From: Haloarchaeobius sp. FL176
Lineage (GTDB): Archaea > Halobacteriota > Halobacteria > Halobacteriales > Natrialbaceae
Length of the DNA: 64,000 bases
Assembly: GCF_024609245.1 (NCBI RefSeq)
Contig: NZ_JANJYH010000001.1
Location: 496,001-560,000, forward strand
Reading direction: 5' to 3'
Shown here: positions 58,354 through 64,000 of the stretch, piece after piece
Position numbering within the stretch: the first letter of the stretch is position 1
Layout of the letters: each line of letters opens with the position of its first letter
Notes under the pieces: model-generated
Seen by the model: only the letters and a program-made list of their open reading frames with translations
Database searches by the model: none
Told to the model about the DNA's origin: nothing
Made by a program: the position numbers and the translations under genes

Positions 58354-59766
58354 ATGGCACGTGAATCGTGGACGGGGCGTATCGGCTTCGTCCTCGCCGC
58401 CGCTGGCAGCGCAGTCGGACTGGGGAACCTCTGGCGGTTCCCGTGGATAACCGCCGAGAACGGCGGGAGCGCCTTCCTGCTGGTCTACCTTGGAATCGTC
58501 CTCGCGGTCGGTGTCCCGGGACTGCTCGCGGAGTTCGTCATCGGCCGTCGCTCCCAGAAGAGCCCGGTCGGGGCGCTCCGTGATTTGTCGGGCTCGCGTA
58601 ACTGGGGTCACGTCGGCCTGCTGACCGTCGTCGCCGGGCTCGTCCTGCTCTCCTTCTACAGCGTCGTCGGGGGCTGGATCCTGCGCTACCTCGTCGCCTC
58701 GCCGACGGGCGCGTACTTCGGCGACCCCGGCGCGTACTTCGGCAGCATCTCCTTCGGCTTGGAGGCCGCGGGGTTCCACGTCCTCTTCCTCCTGCTGACC
58801 GCGGGTGTCGTCTACGGCGGCGTGCGTGACGGCATCGAGCGCGCGACGACGGTGATGATGCCCGTCGTCTTCCTCGCGCTCATCGGGCTCTCCGTGTGGG
58901 TTAGCGGGCTCTCCGGCGCGGAGGAGGCGTACACGTTCTACCTCTCGTTCGACGTCGGCGCCATCCAGGACAGCTTCCTCGACATCGTGCTCGCCGCGGC
59001 CGGGCAGGCCCTGTTCACGCTCTCGGTCGGCGCGGGCACCATGATAACCTACGCGAGCTACGTCGGCGAGGACCGCTCGCTCCCGGCGGACGCGACGCTC
59101 GTCGCCGTGCTCAACACCAGCGTCGGCGTCCTCGCCGGGCTCGTCGTCTTCCCGCTCCTGTTCTCGACGCCCGGCGCGGACGTCGAGACCAGCGGCCCGG
59201 GCGCGCTGTTCGTCGGCGTCGCCACCGCGTTCTCCGAACTGCCCGCCGGTCGCCTCGCCGCCGCCGGCTTCTTCGCGGTCGTCGCGCTCGCCGCGCTCTC
59301 GTCGTCCATCAGCATGCTCGAGATCGTCGTCGCCTACCTCGTCGACGAGCGCGACCGCAGCCGGCAGGAGGCCGTCCTCGGCGTCGTCGGCATCGTCCTC
59401 GTCACCGGCACCGCGAGCGCGTTCACCCCCGAACTGTTCGAAGCGCTCGCCGGTCCCGTCGTCGACTTCGTGCTCACGACCGGGCTGTTCGCGTTCGTCG
59501 TCTTCGCGGCGTGGGTGCTCGGCGGCGCCGCCGTCGACGAGTTCGGCCGCGGCGCGCAGTTCTCGGCCGGGCTCGGCGACGCCTGGCGGCTCCTCGTCGG
59601 GGTCGTCATCCCGCCGTTCCTCGCCTTCACGCTGCTCGTGGGCGTGTTCGAACTGTTCGGCGTCACGCTCCCCTCGTGGCAGCTCGGGCTCGCGGGGACC
59701 GCCGTCGCCGGCACCGTCATCGCTCTCGTCCGCTGGACCCGCGACGCCACCGGGGCGGCCGCCTGA
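58354..59766 (+). CDS. Sodium-dependent transporter of the NSS/SNF family
   Basis: A 470-residue membrane protein with about twelve helices. The N-terminal sequence [36 protein letters not shown] holds the NSS sodium/substrate signature; helix 6 region [17 protein letters not shown] is also typical. Members take up amino acids or amines driven by Na+, which suits a halophile. The substrate is not identifiable. An ATG at 58354 follows a promoter with GATATTTGGGG about 60 bases upstream. Confidence 0.93.
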   Translation: MARESWTGRIGFVLAAAGSAVGLGNLWRFPWITAENGGSAFLLVYLGIVLAVGVPGLLAEFVIGRRSQKSPVGALRDLSGSRNWGHVGLLTVVAGLVLLSFYSVVGGWILRYLVASPTGAYFGDPGAYFGSISFGLEAAGFHVLFLLLTAGVVYGGVRDGIERATTVMMPVVFLALIGLSVWVSGLSGAEEAYTFYLSFDVGAIQDSFLDIVLAAAGQALFTLSVGAGTMITYASYVGEDRSLPADATLVAVLNTSVGVLAGLVVFPLLFSTPGADVETSGPGALFVGVATAFSELPAGRLAAAGFFAVVALAALSSSISMLEIVVAYLVDERDRSRQEAVLGVVGIVLVTGTASAFTPELFEALAGPVVDFVLTTGLFAFVVFAAWVLGGAAVDEFGRGAQFSAGLGDAWRLLVGVVIPPFLAFTLLVGVFELFGVTLPSWQLGLAGTAVAGTVIALVRWTRDATGAAA

Positions 59767-59891
59767 GGCGACGGCCCGCCACGGACCGTCCGAAATACTG
59801 CCGCGGAATTTCGACGATCGACGTTGCGGACTACGGAAACCTTTTGGGCGAGGTGAGAGACGATTGGACCAATGACTGCTGGGTGGTCACC

Positions 59892-61442
59892 GTGACGATG
59901 GAAGACCGCATCGAGGAACTCGAAGAACTGCGCGAGGAGGCCCTGCTGGGCGGCGGCGAGGACCGCATCGAGTCACAGCACGAGAAAGGCAAGATGACCG
60001 CTCGCGAGCGCATCGAGTACTTCCTCGACGACGGCACCTTCCACGAGTTCGACCAGCTCCGCACCCACGACTCCCACAACTTCGGGATGGAGGAGCGCAA
60101 GATACTCGGCGACGGCGTCGTCACCGGCTACGGCGACGTCGACGGCCGGAAGGTGTTCGTATTCGCCCACGACTTCACCGTCTTCGGTGGGTCACTCGGC
60201 GAGGTGTTCGCCGAGAAGATCACGAAGGTGATGGACATGGCGATGGAGGTCGGCGCACCCATCGTCGGGCTGAACGACTCCGCCGGTGCACGCATCCAGG
60301 AGGGCGTGAACTCGCTCGCCGGCTTCACCAACATCTTCCACCGGAACCAGATGGCCTCGGGCGTCGTCCCGCAGATCTCCTGCATCATGGGGCCCTGTGC
60401 GGGCGGTGCGGTGTACTCCCCTTCCATCACTGACTTCACCTTCATGGTCGAGGACAGCTCGCACATGTACATCACCGGCCCGGGCGTCATCAAGACCGTC
60501 ACCGGGGAAGAGGTGACACAGGAGGAACTCGGCGGGGCCAAGACGCACACCGCGAAGACCGGCGTCGCACAGTTCGCCTGCGAGTCCGACGAGGCCGCGC
60601 TCGACCGTATCCGCGACCTGCTCTCCTATCTGCCGTCGAACAACGTCGAGGACCCGCCGCGCGTCGAGCCGTGGGACGACCCCGACCGCGAGGACGAGCA
60701 GCTGCTCGACATCGTCCCCGACAGCCCGCAGAAGCCCTACGACATGGTCGACGTCATCGGCTCCATCGCCGACGAGGGCTCGTTCTTCGAGGTCGCCGAG
60801 AACTTCGCGAAGAACATCGTCGTCGGCTTCGGTCGGCTCGACGGCCACAGCGTCGGCGTCGTCGCCAACCAGCCCCGCGTCAACGCCGGCACGCTCACGG
60901 TCGACGCCTCGATGAAGGGGTCCCGGTTCGTCCGCTTCTGTGATTCGTTCAACATCCCCATCGTGACGCTCGTCGACGTCCCCGGCTACATGCCGGGCAC
61001 CGAGCAGGAGCACCGGGGCATCATCCGCCACGGCGCGAAGCTGCTGTACGCGTACTCCGAGGCCACCGTCCCGCTGCTCACGGTCATCACCCGGAAGGCC
61101 TACGGTGGCGCGTACTGCGTAATGGCGTCGAAGAACCTCGGTGCGGACGTGAACTACGCCTGGCCGACGGCGGAGATCGCCGTCATGGGCCCGCAGGGCG
61201 CGGTCAACATCCTCTATCGGGAGGAGCTCGCGGAGGCGGAGAACCCCGACGAGCTGCGCGACGAACTCATCGAGGAGTACCGCGAGGAGTTCGCGAACCC
61301 CTACACCGCCACGGACCAGGGCTTCCTCGACGACGTCATCGAGCCGACGGAGACGCGCTCCCGGCTCGTCGACGACCTCGACATGCTGCTCTCGAAGCGC
61401 GAGGACCAGCCCGACAAGAAACACGGCAACATCCCGCTGTAG
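59892..61442 (+). CDS. pccB: Acyl-CoA carboxylase carboxyltransferase subunit (PccB-like)
   Basis: A protein of 516 residues if started at GTG 59892 ([13 protein letters not shown]) or 514 from ATG 59898; the family begins MTMEDRI, which favours the GTG. The crotonase-like halves show [57 protein letters not shown] and [71 protein letters not shown] in order. The enzyme transfers CO2 from biotin to propionyl-CoA, or acetyl-CoA, making methylmalonyl-CoA; in haloarchaea this feeds propionate use and polyhydroxyalkanoate. ACCTTTTGGG is a plausible TATA element. Confidence 0.95.
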   Translation: MTMEDRIEELEELREEALLGGGEDRIESQHEKGKMTARERIEYFLDDGTFHEFDQLRTHDSHNFGMEERKILGDGVVTGYGDVDGRKVFVFAHDFTVFGGSLGEVFAEKITKVMDMAMEVGAPIVGLNDSAGARIQEGVNSLAGFTNIFHRNQMASGVVPQISCIMGPCAGGAVYSPSITDFTFMVEDSSHMYITGPGVIKTVTGEEVTQEELGGAKTHTAKTGVAQFACESDEAALDRIRDLLSYLPSNNVEDPPRVEPWDDPDREDEQLLDIVPDSPQKPYDMVDVIGSIADEGSFFEVAENFAKNIVVGFGRLDGHSVGVVANQPRVNAGTLTVDASMKGSRFVRFCDSFNIPIVTLVDVPGYMPGTEQEHRGIIRHGAKLLYAYSEATVPLLTVITRKAYGGAYCVMASKNLGADVNYAWPTAEIAVMGPQGAVNILYREELAEAENPDELRDELIEEYREEFANPYTATDQGFLDDVIEPTETRSRLVDDLDMLLSKREDQPDKKHGNIPL

Positions 61443-61444
61443 CC

Positions 61445-61705
61445 ATGAGTCAGGACCTGCTCGCGGCGCTGGACGTGCCCGACGACGCGACCGACGACGA
61501 GGCCGCTGCCATCGCGGCCGTCGTCGGCGCACACCTCCGCGACCTCGAAGCGCAGGCCGCCGAGGAGGGCGACGAGGAGACGTGGACGGGCAAGAAGTGG
61601 TCGTTCGCCGGGCGGCTCCGGAGCGCCCGCGGGCGCGCAGCACGGGTGCCCGACGGCGCGCCGACGGACGCCTGGGCGGCGTCCGGGCGGGCGGACCGAT
61701 TCTGA
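61445..61705 (+). CDS. pccX: Small carboxylase subunit PccX (epsilon-like)
   Basis: An 86-residue protein two bases after pccB. The helical first half is followed by [40 protein letters not shown], which matches the epsilon-type subunit of acyl-CoA carboxylases (WxxxKWxFAGRL ... PTDAWxxAGRxDR). In Haloferax mediterranei, PccX is the third subunit of propionyl-CoA carboxylase, required for full activity. The biotin carboxylase subunit gene (pccA) does not follow in this window; a P450 fragment does. Confidence 0.9.
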   Translation: MSQDLLAALDVPDDATDDEAAAIAAVVGAHLRDLEAQAAEEGDEETWTGKKWSFAGRLRSARGRAARVPDGAPTDAWAASGRADRF

Positions 61706-61729
61706 ACCGTCGAACTCGTTCTCAGCGCG

Positions 61730-62150
61730 TCATTCCCGTGTCTCGGTGCGCACCAGGACAGTACCCGGGTCGAGCGTCACCTTCGCGTCCGGCTCCAGCG
61801 TCTCGGTGACACGTTCGAATCGAATCCGCTGGAGTATCGTCGCGAGGGCGAGCTGGAGTTCCATCCGGGCGAAGCGCATCCCGATGCAGTGTCGGGGGCC
61901 GCCGCCGAATGGGAAGTAGGCGTACTCGGGACGGTCGTCGGAGCTGCCGAGCCAGCGCTCGGGACGGAACTCGTCGGGGGCGTCCCACCACCGCTCGTCG
62001 TGGTGAATCTGGTACGCCGGGAGCATGACCGTCGCGTCGGCCGGGACCGCGTACCCGCCGAGCGTCGTCTCCGTGACGGGTTCACGGTAGATGGCGTAGG
62101 CTGGGGGGTAGAGCCGGAGCGCCTCGTCGATGACCGCACCGGTCCGTTCG
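61730..62150 (-). pseudogene. Cytochrome P450, 5'-truncated remnant
   Basis: The frame encodes only the C-terminal third of a P450: VIDEALRLYPPAYAIYREP (K helix, with the Glu-x-x-Arg pair), DAPDEFRPERW and the heme-binding FGGGPRHCIGMRFARMELQLALA. Upstream of about 62150 the same frame turns into antisense of an HTH_10 gene and has lost the I helix and all N-terminal parts. The heme site is intact but the protein could not fold. Its closest visible relative is the intact P450 at 62432. It appears as a relic of a tandem duplicate. Confidence 0.75.
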
Positions 62151-62305
62151 AGGCGCTCTCGGTCGCGTGGGAACGTGGCTACTACGAGGTGCCCAGAGAG
62201 GGGTCGCTGGCCCGCGTCGCTAATTCGCTCGGCTGCTCCGAGAGCGCCGCCTCGACGTTGCTCAGGAAAGCCGAGCGTGGCCTCGTGGACGCGGCGCTCG
62301 GCTGA
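62148..62305 (+). pseudogene. HTH_10 (Bat-like) regulator, 5'-truncated remnant
   Basis: The frame from about 62148 gives FEALSVAWERGYYEVPREGSLARVANSLGCSESAASTLLRKAERGLVDAALG and a stop at 62303-62305. This is the C-terminal DNA-binding HTH_10 domain of a Bat-type regulator (compare the domain at 40405-41124), but the upstream sensor/BAT region is missing and the frame merges with antisense of the P450 remnant. It is probably the leftover of a divergent gene pair that lost both 5' ends. Confidence 0.65.
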
Positions 62306-62431
62306 TCGGTCGGCCGTCCCTCGCAAGCACTCTCGGGGTGACGCAGGCCGGACCGGTCACTCCTCGCCCGCCTCCCGGGACTCGTCGCGCTATCTCCGGG
62401 ACGTGGGGCCCGTCGAACCGTCGGTTCGGCC

Positions 62432-63820
62432 CTATCGCTTCGTGACCCGTAGCCGGACGTCCTCCTCGGGCAGGTAGCTCGCCGCCATCCGCGGCTGCGG
62501 CGGCTCGTCGTCCACGTACTCGAACCGGCAGTGCTCGACGAGCGTGGCGAGCACGAGCTTCAGTTCCAGCATCGCGAAACGCATCCCGATGCAGTGGCGC
62601 GGGCCGCCGCCGAACGGGAAGTAGGCGTACTCCGGCAGGGACGCCTCGAACTCTTCCGTCCAGCGGTCGGGCCGGAACTCGTCGGGGGCGTCGTACCAGC
62701 GCTCGTCACGGTGGATGCGGAACTGCGGCAGCGTCAGCTTGGTGTTCGCCGGGATCTCGTAGCCGCCGAGTTCGACGTCCTCCCGGGCCTCGCGGAAGAT
62801 GACGTAGGCGGGCGGGTAGAGCCGCATCGACTCCGTGCAGACGCGGTCGAGGAGTTCGAGGCCGAACACCTCGAACGCACCGGGCGTCTCGCCGTCGACC
62901 GCCTCGTCGACCTCCTCGCGGAGCCGGTCGGCCACGTCGGGGTGCTCCGCGAGCAGGTACGTCGTGTAGGTCAGCGCCAGCGACGTGGTGTCGTGGCCGG
63001 CGAACAGGAACGTGAGCATCGTGTCTCGGAGCTCTTTGTCGGACATCCCGTCGCCGTCGTCGCCAGCCTGCATGAGGATCGCGAGCAGGTCGTCGTGTTC
63101 GTCGGCGTCGGCCGCCGCGCGACGCTCGTCGATGAGCCGGTCGACCACCGCCTCGAACTCGTCCATCGCCCCGGTGAATCGGCGGTTCGACGGTGTCGGC
63201 ACCCACTGCGGCACGAACGTCGAGAGGCCGTCGGGGTCGGCACGCTCGTTCAGCGCCCTCGCGGCGCGGGTGATGGCCGCGCCATCCTCACTCCGGTCGA
63301 TGTCGAGGTCGAACAGAGAGTCCGCGAGGATGCGGAGGGTGAGTTCGGAGAACCGCTCGTTCGCGGCGACGGTCTCGCCGTCGTCGAGGTCGTCGACGAG
63401 TTCGGCTGCGTAGCCAGCCATCGCCTCGCCGTAGCCGCGGACGCGGTCGAGCTGGAACGCCGGCTGGGCCTGCGTGCGCTGCGTTCGCCACTGCTCGCCC
63501 TCGGTGAGCAACAGGCCGTCGGGGGCGAACTCGGTGCCGAAGTCCGACAGCGTCCACTTGCCGTACTTCTCGGAGTCGGTGACGAGCACCTGCTGGACGA
63601 GGTCCGGATGGAGGACCGTGGTCATGCGCTGGCGGGCGACGCTGTAGCCGACCACGTCGCCGTAGCTGGCGAGTTCGTCGTAGAAGGCGTGCGGGTCGCC
63701 GGTGAACTGGAGGGTGTTCCCGATGACGGGACGGCCGTCGGGGCCGGGCGGGAAGCCACCGTCGCCGTCGGCGGCGGGCTCGGCCGGGCGGCTGTCGTGA
63801 TGGGTCGACTGACCACTCAT
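62432..63820 (-). CDS. Cytochrome P450
   Basis: A 462-residue cytoplasmic P450 with FPPGPDGRPVIGNTLQF at the start, the I-helix oxygen-activating LFAGHDTTSLALT, the K-helix ESMRLYPPAYVIFREA (Glu-x-x-Arg), the PERF-like DAPDEFRPDRW and the heme-Cys signature FPFGGGPRHCIGMRFA. Of the CYP102/CYP174-like bacterial/haloarchaeal type; the electron donor is not encoded here and the substrate is unknown (carotenoid or lipid hydroxylation are possible guesses). It is a close paralog of the remnant at 61730. ATG 63820 is 54 bases downstream of an ACTTAAGT box. Confidence 0.93.
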   Translation of the reverse strand: MSGQSTHHDSRPAEPAADGDGGFPPGPDGRPVIGNTLQFTGDPHAFYDELASYGDVVGYSVARQRMTTVLHPDLVQQVLVTDSEKYGKWTLSDFGTEFAPDGLLLTEGEQWRTQRTQAQPAFQLDRVRGYGEAMAGYAAELVDDLDDGETVAANERFSELTLRILADSLFDLDIDRSEDGAAITRAARALNERADPDGLSTFVPQWVPTPSNRRFTGAMDEFEAVVDRLIDERRAAADADEHDDLLAILMQAGDDGDGMSDKELRDTMLTFLFAGHDTTSLALTYTTYLLAEHPDVADRLREEVDEAVDGETPGAFEVFGLELLDRVCTESMRLYPPAYVIFREAREDVELGGYEIPANTKLTLPQFRIHRDERWYDAPDEFRPDRWTEEFEASLPEYAYFPFGGGPRHCIGMRFAMLELKLVLATLVEHCRFEYVDDEPPQPRMAASYLPEEDVRLRVTKR

Positions 63821-63869
63821 ACATGGACCTTGCCGACGACGGCGAATGGTGGTTCCGTCGTCGTGGCTA

Positions 63870-63887
63870 GTTCACTTAAGTACGAAC
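63870..63887 (-). promoter_or_regulatory. Promoter with dyad before the P450 gene
   Basis: GTTCACTTAAGTACGAAC contains the perfect palindrome ACTTAAGT (63874-63881) and outer arms GTTC/GAAC. ACTTAAG could be the TATA element, giving a leader of about 25-30 bases. The rest of the window to 64000 has no credible gene. Confidence 0.35.
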
Positions 63888-64000
63888 ACCGCCCGGGGCG
63901 GCACACACAGCAGTAACGACAAAGATGCACGGTGCCGAAACACGAAGGTACTGATGAAACGAGGGGTCGTCTGGTCGGGAGGGCGGGAGCCGTGAAGTAC

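Noticed and set aside
61889-62147. N-terminal part of the plus-strand frame leading into the HTH_10 remnant
   Set aside because: It is antisense to the P450 remnant, Val/Arg-rich and without features; only the part after about 62148 looks like a regulator.
63954-64000. Possible start of a plus-strand gene near the window end (ATG at 63954)
   Set aside because: Frame closes after 13 codons; nothing recognisable.

Overview
This window is a stretch of chromosome from a halophilic archaeon (class Halobacteria); the genus cannot be fixed from the sequence alone. The signs are high GC, strongly acidic proteins, GTC/GAC/GAG-rich codons, leaderless genes with a TATA-like element about 25-30 bases before the start, Tat-type lipoprotein signals, a halocyanin domain, a PGF-CTERM surface protein, Bat-like (HTH_10) regulators and an intron-less tRNA-Leu(CAA). 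Most of it is ordinary core chromosome. I see no rRNA, CRISPR array, insertion sequence or prophage.

Region by region. 1-5.2 kb: the 5' part of rqcH (ribosome rescue), a small membrane protein, a LysE/RhtB exporter, two tandem paralogous mini membrane proteins, and elp3 (tRNA wobble-uridine modification). 5.3-16.6 kb: housekeeping and accessory enzymes (methyltransferase, DUF1028 protein, esterase, folD, SDR oxidoreductase), a TetR-MATE efflux operon with an operator, a Ste24-type protease, and a 7TM-PAS histidine kinase. 16.6-19.4 kb: a large lipoprotein with six His/Glu/Tyr-rich helical units and a C-terminal blue-copper domain, preceded by two DtxR/IdeR-like inverted repeats. 19.4-29 kb: SCP2-like protein, orphan DNA methyltransferase, a sugar-acid type operon (enolase-superfamily dehydratase, aldehyde dehydrogenase, then Zn-alcohol dehydrogenase), GDPD, a DASH-type cryptochrome/photolyase, a YjbQ protein and a PGF-CTERM surface protein. 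29-37.4 kb: the PrkA-PrkA-YeaH-SpoVR operon, all start/stop overlaps, preceded by a roughly 940-base regulatory region that hides an unlisted 49-residue gene and two copies of one promoter-like element. 37.6-49 kb: small conserved haloarchaeal genes, an aspartoacylase-family enzyme, a Bat-like regulator, proline dehydrogenase and a complete Liv-type amino-acid ABC transporter. 49-58 kb: DUF309, tRNA-Leu, wHTH/zinc-ribbon regulator, inositol-monophosphatase family enzyme, Lrp regulator, DUF63 membrane protein, a stand-alone YcaO protein with an E1-like N-terminus. 58-64 kb: an NSS sodium symporter, propionyl-CoA carboxylase PccB-PccX, and a scar where a 5'-truncated P450 and a 5'-truncated Bat-like regulator meet head to head, followed by an intact paralogous P450.

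Most interesting items: (1) the metal-box-controlled repeat/halocyanin lipoprotein, which looks like an iron-handling surface protein analogous in parts to bacterial EfeO; (2) the PrkA/SpoVR operon with its hidden upstream mini-gene and twin promoter elements; (3) the YcaO protein with no evident substrate; (4) the head-to-head remnant pair next to the carboxylase; (5) a probable one-base frameshift at 7583; (6) a palindrome shared by a Bat-like regulator gene and the Liv transporter operon.
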